Positions 50,436 to 57,539 of a stretch of 64,000 nt of DNA are shown here, piece by piece. This DNA comes from a virus, in the IMG/VR virus record IMGVR_UViG_3300023112_000009, positions 1-64,000 of that record. One strand, given 5' to 3'. The notes under the pieces were generated by a model. The model saw only the letters and a list, made by a program, of their open reading frames with translations. It did no database searches and was not told the DNA's origin. Numbering within the stretch: the stretch's first letter is position 1; every line of letters begins with the position of its first letter. The position numbers were made by a program, and so were the translations under genes.

Positions 50436-51348
50436 CGTTCCAATTTCCGTTTGCTTTACGTTGTAGAGGAGTAACACTAAAGTCTAGTACGTCTGCCATG
50501 TTGTCAGCACAGGCAACGATCTTGCCCTCAAGCGTGAGCACGTCTGACTGCTTGTTACAGATGTTTTCTAGAGCGTGTCGTTTAGACTCAGAGATTTTGA
50601 TTTCAAGATCGTTTTCACACGTCATCATGAGGTGGTCGATATAACGAACACTCGCACGATAGATACCAGTCATCTTGTGTGCGTCACGAGACCTAAGGTG
50701 ATCGCCTTGAAATAGAGTAGTTGTATGCCACCCGATATTGCGGAGGGCACAACCAGCGACGACCAGCGAGGGGCTGAACGGGATCTCTAGCTCAGTGGCC
50801 TGATTGATTGCAACCTTTGCCAGACGCATGGAGTGTGCAACATGTACTAGCAGCCCGCCCCTATAGGACATTGGGCCAGTGATACCATACGGAGACCCCT
50901 TGAGGGCACTCATGAGTTCGAGACGGTGCAGGGCGTTACACATTACGTCGCGATACACTGGATCAGCAATCGATGTGATCTCGTCTTCAATTTCTAGTGC
51001 GTACGCCGATAGGATGTTATCGTTTGCACCCTTGACATAATCAAATTGGTTCAGTGGTACATCGACTGGTTCTATTTGGTTCGCCTGAGCACTGAACTCT
51101 TCTGCGTTGCGGTAAGTCTTGGGCTCAATCTTGAGCTTGGCATAACCACCTTCTTCTAGCTCGTCTTGGTAGCCCCAAATGTTACCAGTAAGTTCGCCGG
51201 TCACGTCCTTGAGTGTGACCCTGGCAAAAGACTTACCCTGTTTGGTTTTCATCTTCGAATTGTGTACGACGTTGGCGATGAGGAACACTTGGTCATAGAC
51301 CTTGCCGTGTTCTAGGTTACTGATAGAGACATAGGATTCAACGCTCAA
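50407..51348 (-). CDS. OB-fold plus HD-domain exoribonuclease-like protein (YhaM-like)
   Basis: I place the start at the TTG at 51348 (LSVESYVSIS) because AGGAG lies 8 bases upstream and overlap with the upstream gene is then only 11 bases; a GTG at 51402 is an alternative. The 313-residue product has an N-terminal OB fold (VFLIANVVHNSK, GKSFARVTLKD, TGNIWGY). It then has an HD domain (GGLLVHVAHSMRLAK, AGCALRNIGW), in which the second motif has RNIG rather than the usual HDIGK. This is the architecture of YhaM 3'-5' exonucleases; the altered HD motif leaves activity in doubt. Confidence 0.65.
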   Translation of the reverse strand: MSVESYVSISNLEHGKVYDQVFLIANVVHNSKMKTKQGKSFARVTLKDVTGELTGNIWGYQDELEEGGYAKLKIEPKTYRNAEEFSAQANQIEPVDVPLNQFDYVKGANDNILSAYALEIEDEITSIADPVYRDVMCNALHRLELMSALKGSPYGITGPMSYRGGLLVHVAHSMRLAKVAINQATELEIPFSPSLVVAGCALRNIGWHTTTLFQGDHLRSRDAHKMTGIYRASVRYIDHLMMTCENDLEIKISESKRHALENICNKQSDVLTLEGKIVACADNMADVLDFSVTPLQRKANGNWNDDLFTGHLS

Positions 51349-51550
51349 ATTTCTTTCTCCTGCCACCCTGGGTGCGGTCTTCTCGTTCTTTGCAAGACGC
51401 ACAAGCGGCTACTTTACGTACGATTACGTATACTTCGTCGGGTAGTTCGTTTTCGTTTCCAGGAAGTAGTGTTACGCGAACAGATCCACTAAAGTATTGT
51501 CCGCTACACTTACGACACTCGATAAGCTCAATTGTTTTAGGCGTTTTCAT
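51338..51550 (-). CDS. Small zinc-ribbon protein
   Basis: I place the start at the ATG at 51550 (MKTPKTIELI), with GAGG upstream. The 70-residue product has CRKC and CASC knuckles (IECRKCSGQYF, AACASCKERED) around a beta hairpin, then a basic tail. Function unknown. It is coupled to the sigma-like gene upstream (14-base overlap) and to the YhaM-like gene downstream. Confidence 0.6.
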   Translation of the reverse strand: MKTPKTIELIECRKCSGQYFSGSVRVTLLPGNENELPDEVYVIVRKVAACASCKEREDRTQGGRRKKFER

Positions 51551-52070
51551 TGACAAGCCTCATTTCTAGTACGTCGAGTAGTTTGTTGACGCGATTGGCA
51601 ACCGAAACATGTGACGTGCCTGTCTCTTTTGCGATTTGACGGAACGACTTGTTGTTGACGAAGTGTTCGACCAGCAGTTCAACGTGCTTTTGATCAGACA
51701 CAAGATCAAAAATCGTTTTCATGAAGTCTTGTCGTTCTGCCGTAGTATCTTCGTAGCTTTTATTCTCGTCCATTATATCAACGTAATTGTCTACTTGACA
51801 TTGATACGGCTTATTGCGTGTCACTCGTGAGATGTATCTCATAACACGCCCACGAATATAGTGGTAAGCAAACGTCACAAACTTACCCTTACGACTATCG
51901 TATCGCTCACATGCAATCAGTAGACTGATCCAGGCTTCTTGTTGAAGGTCTTCCGTAGTGATGAGTGTATCTCTAACACACAGAGGGAAGAAAGGTTTGA
52001 GAATGCTAAGAATGAGTGCGTCCCACTCGTTCTTGGGGATACAACTTAGGGGGCTATCGTTCGTGTCCAT
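51537..52070 (-). CDS. Sigma-70 family-like factor
   Basis: I place the start at the ATG at 52070 (MDTNDSPLSC). The 177-residue product has a region 2-like segment, TEDLQQEAWISLLIACERYD then GKFVTFAYHYIRGRVMRYI. Its C-terminal helix-turn-helix (NNKSFRQIAKETGTSHVSVANRVNKLL) has the region 4 layout. It is as short as ECF sigma factors. It may direct transcription of a late or middle gene class; the other sigma gene is at 7562. Confidence 0.72.
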   Translation of the reverse strand: MDTNDSPLSCIPKNEWDALILSILKPFFPLCVRDTLITTEDLQQEAWISLLIACERYDSRKGKFVTFAYHYIRGRVMRYISRVTRNKPYQCQVDNYVDIMDENKSYEDTTAERQDFMKTIFDLVSDQKHVELLVEHFVNNKSFRQIAKETGTSHVSVANRVNKLLDVLEMRLVNENA

Positions 52071-52440
52071 TAATTTGTGATACAATAAGTCGAATGTACG
52101 TGTCTTTTTCAGATTGGGTTAGAGCATTCCAATGCACTACTACGTTCTCGTTTCCTCCAATCGGAACCTCTTCACCGCCAGCAGTCATCGTTTTGTGGCG
52201 ATATAGAATACGACCTTCTTCATCCTGTGCAACAAGTGTTACAACATTGAGTCTTGGATCTTCAGAAAGTGACCAAAGAAATCTTAAAAAGTCTTTAAAC
52301 TTAACAACTGATTTCTTTTGTTTGTAATCAGACATAACCATTATGATAATGATTTTTGTCTCATCCGTTAACGTTGGCAATTCTAGCAGGTGCTTGTGAA
52401 CCGCACAAAGTTTTTCCCAGTCTAATTTTATGCTCATCAT
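52054..52440 (-). CDS. Hypothetical protein
   Basis: I place the start at the ATG at 52440 because GGGAGGTCACC, a very strong Shine-Dalgarno, ends five bases upstream; an ATG at 52437 follows at once. The 128-residue product has a helical N-half (WEKLCAVHKHLLELPTL, FKDFLRFLWSLSED) and a beta-rich C-half (NVVTLVAQDEEGRILYRH). No family is recognised. The strong ribosome binding site suggests high expression. Confidence 0.6.
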   Translation of the reverse strand: MMSIKLDWEKLCAVHKHLLELPTLTDETKIIIIMVMSDYKQKKSVVKFKDFLRFLWSLSEDPRLNVVTLVAQDEEGRILYRHKTMTAGGEEVPIGGNENVVVHWNALTQSEKDTYIRLIVSQINGHER

Positions 52441-52465
52441 GGGTGACCTCCCTAATAACACTACA

Positions 52466-53722
52466 CTAAGCGTTGGGGGTCACCTCTACCACAGAACCGT
52501 CTTCAATGTATACTCCCATGCGATCTGCGTCGTTTCTAGAGGCGTATTCGATCCAACATTGATAGTCTTCGTCGTCGGCCATTTCCTTAATGATTGCCAT
52601 ACTGTTGTCGTCTAGTAGTGACCCGTCAGCAATACGGATCACGCGGAGCTTGGGGTTCGCGGCCATAGCAATACCCAGCGAGATTCTTAGCTGCTGAGCG
52701 GACGAAGCCTGACAAAAAGGTACTTCATGCCCTTCGTCATTCACGACTACGACACCATCCTCTGTGATGCGAAGGTTTTTCACAGGAAGTGGCGAAGATT
52801 CGAGTGCTTCCGCCTTCTGGATGCCAATAAGCTCCATTTTGTCGTTAAGTTCCTGAATACCTTCGTCAACTTTCGTCAGATCTTTACGTGTTTCATTGTA
52901 CGTAATCACTTCGCGAGCACGCTTGTTTCGCTGTTCAATTCCACCCAGTTCTTTCTTCAAAAACTCAATGTCAGGAACATCGGGAGCGTCCTCTAGTCCT
53001 TTCTTAACTAGCGTCAGTTCTTTGTTGGCTTCTTCCAATTCCTGCTCCAGTCTTTTAACTTTATTTTTTAAGTCATTATCCTGGAGAGTCAATTGATTTG
53101 TTTTCGTCTGAGAAGTAATGGCATCCGTAATAGCCTTAGTTAAATCCTCTACAGAAATTTCTTCCGTAGGATCAGTAGCCAAAGGGGGTGCCATCTGAGT
53201 AACAAGAGCAGTTAGTCTCTTTTTGTCCTTGTTGAGACTACTGCGTGCCTCGAACGCTTCTTTGTGTTGTACGTCATAGTTGGCTAGGTCTAGCTCACCC
53301 TCGGTGATACTGTAGAGCACGTCAGCCAACATTTCACGTTGTTCTTTCTCTTTCTTGCGAGAAAACTCCCATGGATCGAAGCTCAGGTCACCAATCAGAC
53401 CGTCCAGGATTTTCTGTGGAGATTTTAGAGTGCTACCGTCAGGTGTGCGAATTGAGAGCGTCGATCCAGAGGGAGTGAACTTACGGGTTACAATATATTC
53501 CCCTAGATCAAGCTCAACGAACCCCTTGTCTTCACCGGCACGTAGAGGGTTGGGATTGCTTTTCTTAGCCGCTTTGAACTCGAAAACAAGCCAGATAGAA
53601 TCCAGCACGGAGCTTTTTCCAGCACCGTTCGGACCACTAAGCACAATGATATCACCATCAGGGGTAATATCAATAGCACGAACTCGTTTGATGTTCTCGG
53701 AGTGTAGTTGAATAATTCTCAT
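52466..53722 (-). CDS. RecF/SbcC-like ATPase
   Basis: A 418-residue SMC-type ATPase. The N-terminus has IIQLHSENIKRVRAIDI and the Walker A motif SGPNGAGKSSVLDSI. The middle (about 170-300) is an antiparallel coiled coil. The C-terminal part has SSAQQLRISLGIAMA, the signature motif, followed by a Walker B-like IRIADGSLLDDNS. It is like the short SbcC/gp46-type proteins but has no SbcD nuclease partner in the window. It probably acts in recombination or DNA-end processing. The GT2 gene overlaps its start by ATGA. Confidence 0.75.
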   Translation of the reverse strand: MRIIQLHSENIKRVRAIDITPDGDIIVLSGPNGAGKSSVLDSIWLVFEFKAAKKSNPNPLRAGEDKGFVELDLGEYIVTRKFTPSGSTLSIRTPDGSTLKSPQKILDGLIGDLSFDPWEFSRKKEKEQREMLADVLYSITEGELDLANYDVQHKEAFEARSSLNKDKKRLTALVTQMAPPLATDPTEEISVEDLTKAITDAITSQTKTNQLTLQDNDLKNKVKRLEQELEEANKELTLVKKGLEDAPDVPDIEFLKKELGGIEQRNKRAREVITYNETRKDLTKVDEGIQELNDKMELIGIQKAEALESSPLPVKNLRITEDGVVVVNDEGHEVPFCQASSAQQLRISLGIAMAANPKLRVIRIADGSLLDDNSMAIIKEMADDEDYQCWIEYASRNDADRMGVYIEDGSVVEVTPNA

Positions 53723-54312
53723 CGTTTAAAGTGGTAAGTTACTGCGTCGGTCTCGGCGGCAATGCCGCCGGATGCGAGCATTTGTTTCCAGAGCATGTGA
53801 TCGTGGTTGTCGCACGGTTGCCAGCCGTCCGTCTTGTCAAAGACCTCTCGTGTATGGGCCATGCCAACCGTTAAGAAGTCAGTTGAATTTACAGCACCCA
53901 TCTTTTTGACTAGCTTGCTTGATCGTGGGGACTTGTGTTTCATCATAAACGATTGGCCAGCGGTACGAACCATATTCACGCCAGGGTTCTCTTCAATCAA
54001 CTTGGCAAGAGTCTCCAAGTGGTTGGGTAGCCACTCGTCATCGTCATCGATGTACGCAATCCATGACTCAGCCTGACTCATAAGGATGCCAAAGTTTCGT
54101 GCTGGCCCACCGTAACCACCTTGTGGCTCCACCGAACCAACGACAGGTTTAAAACGTGGACCGAGATCGGGTATCGCGTCTCCCGGCATGAAGACCTGTC
54201 CATCACATGAGATCTGCAAGGACCAATCTTCATGAGTTTGTCCTACCACTGACTCAACGGCAGCGACTAGTGAGTCACGACCTGTGGTTGGTAGAATGAT
54301 ATCGAAGTGCAT
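53719..54312 (-). CDS. GT2 family glycosyltransferase (isolated from the cassette)
   Basis: A 197-residue single-domain GT-A enzyme. FDIILPTTGRDSLVAAVESV, GGYGGPARNFGI and the metal site IAYIDDDDEWLP are all visible; the acceptor side has CDNHDHMLWKQML. It is the only glycosyltransferase in the minus block and is embedded among DNA-processing genes, directly upstream of the SMC-like ATPase. Such a position would fit a DNA-base glycosyltransferase, but no known modified-base pathway enzyme is recognised. Confidence 0.8.
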   Translation of the reverse strand: MHFDIILPTTGRDSLVAAVESVVGQTHEDWSLQISCDGQVFMPGDAIPDLGPRFKPVVGSVEPQGGYGGPARNFGILMSQAESWIAYIDDDDEWLPNHLETLAKLIEENPGVNMVRTAGQSFMMKHKSPRSSKLVKKMGAVNSTDFLTVGMAHTREVFDKTDGWQPCDNHDHMLWKQMLASGGIAAETDAVTYHFKR

Positions 54313-54350
54313 TTTCTGAAAATTGGAGGAGGTTAGACGTGAGGGATTTC

Positions 54351-54375
54351 CCTACTCAGTGCCTTCGGTGTTTCA
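54351..54375. repeat. Imperfect repeat, copy 1 (intergenic)
   Basis: This 25-base stretch (CCTACTCA ... TTCGGTGTTTCA) matches 63017-63041 at 21 positions, with further weaker similarity upstream (GAGGA, GGGATTT). The 63017 copy spans the start of a small gene; this copy lies in a 60-base gap between a nuclease-like gene and a GT2 gene where no start codon is kept. Confidence 0.5.
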
Positions 54376-54864
54376 CTTGAGCGGTCGCCATAGGAAACGG
54401 CTAACAAGAATACGGTACGCTGGCTTCCAACCAAACCCTTTGAAGTTGATCGCCTTACAGTCTCGTACGATAGCGTCCAAGGCTTCTGGCTTAAGCATGG
54501 TGAACATCGGGGTTTCTTCACCCGCTCCGTTCACCATAAGAATGGTGGCCCTACGTGTGCAATAGTTCTTAATCTGGTTGGTTTTTAGATGGAAGTAAGT
54601 CTTGATCAGTGGTTTAGAAAACTTGACCTCGATCTCACCGTAACCTTCAACAGTAAAGTCGGGGTCAGTGTTGACCTTACTGTTTTCTAGGAACTCACCA
54701 TCGTTACCGCACCCCGTATCCGTAAACTTGGGACGTTTGCCAGTGTCTTTTTCTATCAGGTCTAACCACAGGAAAAACAGTGTACGTTCTGACATCGTAT
54801 GGTTTTTGATGTCTTCTTTAAACTCTTCTTCGCTGCGATTGTCAAACCTGTAGTTTCTAGCCAT
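54373..54864 (-). CDS. Putative PD-(D/E)XK-like nuclease
   Basis: A 163-residue protein. NTDPDFTVEGYGEIEVKFSK contains D, E and K with the spacing of a PD-(D/E)XK active site (D-x8-E-x-K), followed by a helix HLKTNQIKNY with a Q. N-terminal helices (FKEDIKNHTMSERTLFFLWL) precede it. Small phage nucleases of this type act in recombination or as Holliday-junction resolvases. The assignment is from the motif only. Confidence 0.5.
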   Translation of the reverse strand: MARNYRFDNRSEEEFKEDIKNHTMSERTLFFLWLDLIEKDTGKRPKFTDTGCGNDGEFLENSKVNTDPDFTVEGYGEIEVKFSKPLIKTYFHLKTNQIKNYCTRRATILMVNGAGEETPMFTMLKPEALDAIVRDCKAINFKGFGWKPAYRILVSRFLWRPLK

Positions 54865-54868
54865 ACTT

Positions 54869-55069
54869 TCATACCGTAAAACCCTGACGCTTTAGGTCGC
54901 GAGCAGCCATAATAAAAGCACGTTCACGCGAATATGCCTTCTTGCGGTCTTGGTGAATCCACTTCCACTGGAAGGCACCAGAGTCCTTGAGTGCTGGGAC
55001 GGCAACCCATCCAGCACGCTGTAGAACACGACGCTGTTCGTCGCGATGTTGTTTGTTGTTATCCATCAT
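54869..55069 (-). CDS. Small hypothetical protein
   Basis: A 66-residue basic protein (KQHRDEQRRVLQRAGWVAVPAL, FQWKWIHQDRKKAYSRERA) with helix-strand-helix character. ATG codons at 55069 and 55066 are adjacent; the first overlaps the exonuclease stop as ATGA. It may bind nucleic acid. No family is recognised. Confidence 0.55.
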   Translation of the reverse strand: MMDNNKQHRDEQRRVLQRAGWVAVPALKDSGAFQWKWIHQDRKKAYSRERAFIMAARDLKRQGFTV

Positions 55070-55671
55070 CCTTTCATCAACGCTTCGGCAAACGCCGGGT
55101 CCGAGAACACACTACGGAAGCGATACAAGATACGAAAGCTAGCAACCGCATCAAACAGAGCGGCGTGGAACTTGTTCTTGCCAAAATCAGACATGTCAAT
55201 GTTCAAAGCCTTAACAGATTGAGTCAAGGTAGCACCAGACTTTACATTATCGTGCCCAGTAAACAGACGCATCACAGGCAGGGAGTCAAGGGCACGATAG
55301 GTGAAGTTACGTTCGAAGTTTTGCTTAGAGCAGCCAAAGATATCCTTAGAGATAATCGGCCTATCGTAGCTCGCTTCGTTGTGTCCACCCAGCATGGCGG
55401 CTCCAGTATTAAACCATAGATCAGTGAACTTCTCACAGATCTCTTCGGTTGAAATACCTTGGTTGAAAGCCTCTTGCGGAGTGATGCCATGTACTTCAAT
55501 AGCCTTAGGCGTGTACACATAGTCATCCACAGATGGTTTTCGGTGAAAGGCTTCAAATTGATCAATGATCTCGCCAGTGTCAAGGTCACCAACCAAAGCA
55601 CCCACCGAGAAGACTGAATGCTTCTCGGTGTCTAGGCCCCCAGTTTCGGTATCGTAAATGAGACAACGCAT
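55066..55671 (-). CDS. DEDDh 3'-5' exonuclease (DnaQ-like)
   Basis: A 201-residue exonuclease, with AGGAGA before the ATG. Exo I is YDTETGG (D7, E9), Exo II GGHNEASYDRPI and Exo III HAALFDAVAS, with the catalytic histidine. This is the DnaQ/RNase T fold. As the phage polymerase PHP domain looks inactive, this is a good candidate for its proofreading subunit. It lacks a visible clamp-binding motif. The length is typical for DnaQ (about 200-240). Confidence 0.87.
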   Translation of the reverse strand: MRCLIYDTETGGLDTEKHSVFSVGALVGDLDTGEIIDQFEAFHRKPSVDDYVYTPKAIEVHGITPQEAFNQGISTEEICEKFTDLWFNTGAAMLGGHNEASYDRPIISKDIFGCSKQNFERNFTYRALDSLPVMRLFTGHDNVKSGATLTQSVKALNIDMSDFGKNKFHAALFDAVASFRILYRFRSVFSDPAFAEALMKG

Positions 55672-55683
55672 TATTTATTTCTC

Positions 55684-56118
55684 CTAGACACTAGTACTCG
55701 CATTAGCGATCACCCCGTGGACGGTTTGAGTTAGACGGTCAACCATATCGGTTGCAAGGGGACGAGTACGAACCTCAATGCCAGCGAACTCGCCAACTTC
55801 ACTCAGGAATTCGTCCGATTCGTCAACGGTGGGCTTAAAGGACTCGCGGAACGCCTTCATGAAGTCACGAGAGCCAAGACTAGTGTCAAAGCTAAACGTT
55901 AGACTGCCAGCGTTGCCGTCAACAGCGGCACCGAGACGACCATTGATGATCGCACGAGCAGTTGCACGGCAGAAGTGGTCTTCGCGGTCTGCGTGGTAGA
56001 AGTTGTTACGGCTTGTGCCGTCGTTCACTAGTGCGAAAGCGACAACTAGAACGTCGCCAACGTTACAAGCACCAACACTTACGCCCGCAAGGGGGCGGTG
56101 AGAAAAGATAGTATCCAT
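55684..56118 (-). CDS. Hypothetical protein
   Basis: A 144-residue protein with mixed structure (MDTIFSHRPLAGVSVGACNV, DVLVVAFALVNDGTSRNNFY, ATARAIINGRLGAAV). The block of Asp/His/Arg residues around YHADREDHFCRATA resembles a catalytic or metal site, but I cannot place the family. Its ATG overlaps the stop of the 56-residue gene upstream. Confidence 0.55.
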   Translation of the reverse strand: MDTIFSHRPLAGVSVGACNVGDVLVVAFALVNDGTSRNNFYHADREDHFCRATARAIINGRLGAAVDGNAGSLTFSFDTSLGSRDFMKAFRESFKPTVDESDEFLSEVGEFAGIEVRTRPLATDMVDRLTQTVHGVIANASTSV

Positions 56119-56288
56119 TATTTTTCGTCTTCGTTTGTAGGAGGAGTAGGAGGCTGGACTTGACTAATTTCAGTTAGACTAGACCAGAGTTTAATCGTCA
56201 TTTGTGAGGGCACAGAAGCCGTGGAGGTAGCCATGGCCACCATCAATACGCGAGCTTCGTCGCCAGTAAGAGCAAGGTTGTTTTCCAT
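56118..56288 (-). CDS. Small hypothetical protein (56 residues)
   Basis: A 56-residue open frame whose ATG overlaps the dNMP kinase stop by one base and whose stop overlaps the next ATG by one base. It starts MENNLALTGDEARVLMVAMA and ends in a Pro-rich acidic tail (PPTPPTNEDEK). The back-to-back coupling supports it as a real gene. No family is recognised. Confidence 0.6.
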   Translation of the reverse strand: MENNLALTGDEARVLMVAMATSTASVPSQMTIKLWSSLTEISQVQPPTPPTNEDEK

Positions 56289-56935
56289 TATAGTAGATTC
56301 AGTTTTTGTAGTACGCCACGCATGAATGCTTCCAGGTCTTCCATGGACCCATTGTTATTGTATACGCACTCGAACGTGCGTCCATCGAGAGCAGTCTCGC
56401 TGGAATGTCCATCCTTGAGTCCCGTTTTCCTCTCTAGTCTAATGATGACGCCAGAATGGTCTTCTGTTACTCTCTTTTCGTTGGGAAATCTGCAATCAGA
56501 AATGATAACCACATCTAGGTTACCCCAATCACGGTTGAAGGGTGCGTTAGCCCACACGTTAAAGTCAAACATCGTGCGAAAGATATCTGTCCCCATCACT
56601 TGCAATACATCGCGAATCGTCATCGGGCCAGACCTTAGTGGCATGTACCATGTCTCTCTGTATTTAAAGCGAATGCTCAACGGGAATGTATCCCATAGAA
56701 CATGTGTAGGTGTCTCCTTGTCTTCGTTGGTCCCGTACACAAGATCTCGGTCGAGACCTAGCACAGTAATCGCTGCGTCTTTCAAGACCTCGGCAAAAGC
56801 GGTGATCTTGAAGGTTTTGTTGGCCTCGTACAGCATCTTAGATGCCATCAACGCTGCCGTATCCTTGCCAGTCTGCTTCTTACCGGATAAGACGATAAAA
56901 AGAGGACCGGGTGTTCCTGTGGGGTCTTCCTTCAT
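56288..56935 (-). CDS. Deoxynucleoside monophosphate kinase
   Basis: I choose the ATG at 56935 (MKEDPTGTPG): a consensus promoter ends six bases before it, and any longer form would have the promoter within its coding region (an ATG at 56998 also exists). The 215-residue product has the P-loop GKKQTGKDT (residues 18-26), a central GPMTIRDVLQVMGTDIFR and a VVIISDCRFPNE strand, as in T4 gp1-type dNMP kinases. It phosphorylates dNMPs, completing the dTTP route from ThyX. Confidence 0.8.
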   Translation of the reverse strand: MKEDPTGTPGPLFIVLSGKKQTGKDTAALMASKMLYEANKTFKITAFAEVLKDAAITVLGLDRDLVYGTNEDKETPTHVLWDTFPLSIRFKYRETWYMPLRSGPMTIRDVLQVMGTDIFRTMFDFNVWANAPFNRDWGNLDVVIISDCRFPNEKRVTEDHSGVIIRLERKTGLKDGHSSETALDGRTFECVYNNNGSMEDLEAFMRGVLQKLNLL

Positions 56936-56941
56936 AGTCGT

Positions 56942-56970
56942 ATTATACGCCGGGTTTTCCTCTTTGTCAA
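56942..56970 (-). promoter_or_regulatory. Consensus sigma-70 promoter for a leaderless gene
   Basis: On the minus strand TTGACA (56970-56965) and TATAAT (56947-56942) are separated by exactly 17 bases, a perfect consensus promoter. The dNMP kinase ATG at 56935 begins six bases after the -10, so the transcript should start at or next to the start codon. There is no Shine-Dalgarno upstream of that ATG. Confidence 0.75.
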
Positions 56971-57052
56971 GCATTCTTTGCTTTAAATAATCATTCATGT
57001 CAGTCTTCTCAAAAATGCTACGAGCGTGGGTATATGCACTAAGGGGTGTTCC

Positions 57053-57538
57053 TTAGTAGCCCTCGAATATTCCTTTGACAATATCCAACCCTGCGTCAAT
57101 ATTGTTTACTACATAATCAAATGTCTCTCTGAGCATGGGATGATTTTTATGTAGAGTATCGTCGTCCTCAACGACAACGACGATGGGTTTGTTTAATTGA
57201 TATGCCCAGGCAATTTCCATAATGGTGCCAGTTGAAACTCGCGTAGCACCCAGGAAGCTGACGAACAAGACCGAACAATTCAGTGCATCAAATTTGTCAC
57301 GAGCCAAGATGCCTCGTGACGTACTCATGGGGTTGTCTGTTAGTCCTTCTTGTTTAGAGAAGTCCATTTCGCCAGCGATCTCCGCGAAGTCTGCGATGTA
57401 TCCCTTGCCCCGTTGGGGCGACATGCCCTTGATACCATGGACCGCAAGGTCTTTTTGTGCATGCTGTCGCCACTCGATACCCTCTGCGTATGAGAGACCG
57501 TCGATGGGGCCAGCAAGATAGACTGTTTTGTGTACCAT
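57053..57538 (-). CDS. Nucleoside 2-deoxyribosyltransferase-like protein
   Basis: A 161-residue protein with AAGGAATA before the ATG. TVYLAGPIDG opens the family fold. ILARDKFDALNCSVLFVSFLG precedes STGTIMEIAWAYQLNKPIVVV, which carries the conserved catalytic glutamate of nucleoside deoxyribosyltransferases. Such phage enzymes hydrolyse or exchange bases of nucleotides. An inverted repeat (57038-57057) spans its stop codon. Confidence 0.75.
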   Translation of the reverse strand: MVHKTVYLAGPIDGLSYAEGIEWRQHAQKDLAVHGIKGMSPQRGKGYIADFAEIAGEMDFSKQEGLTDNPMSTSRGILARDKFDALNCSVLFVSFLGATRVSTGTIMEIAWAYQLNKPIVVVVEDDDTLHKNHPMLRETFDYVVNNIDAGLDIVKGIFEGY

Positions 57539-57539
57539 A

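Noticed and set aside
57038-57057. Terminator at the deoxyribosyltransferase stop (ACTAAGG/CCTTAGT)
   Set aside because: The stem has only seven pairs and there is no U-run on the minus strand, so termination is doubtful.
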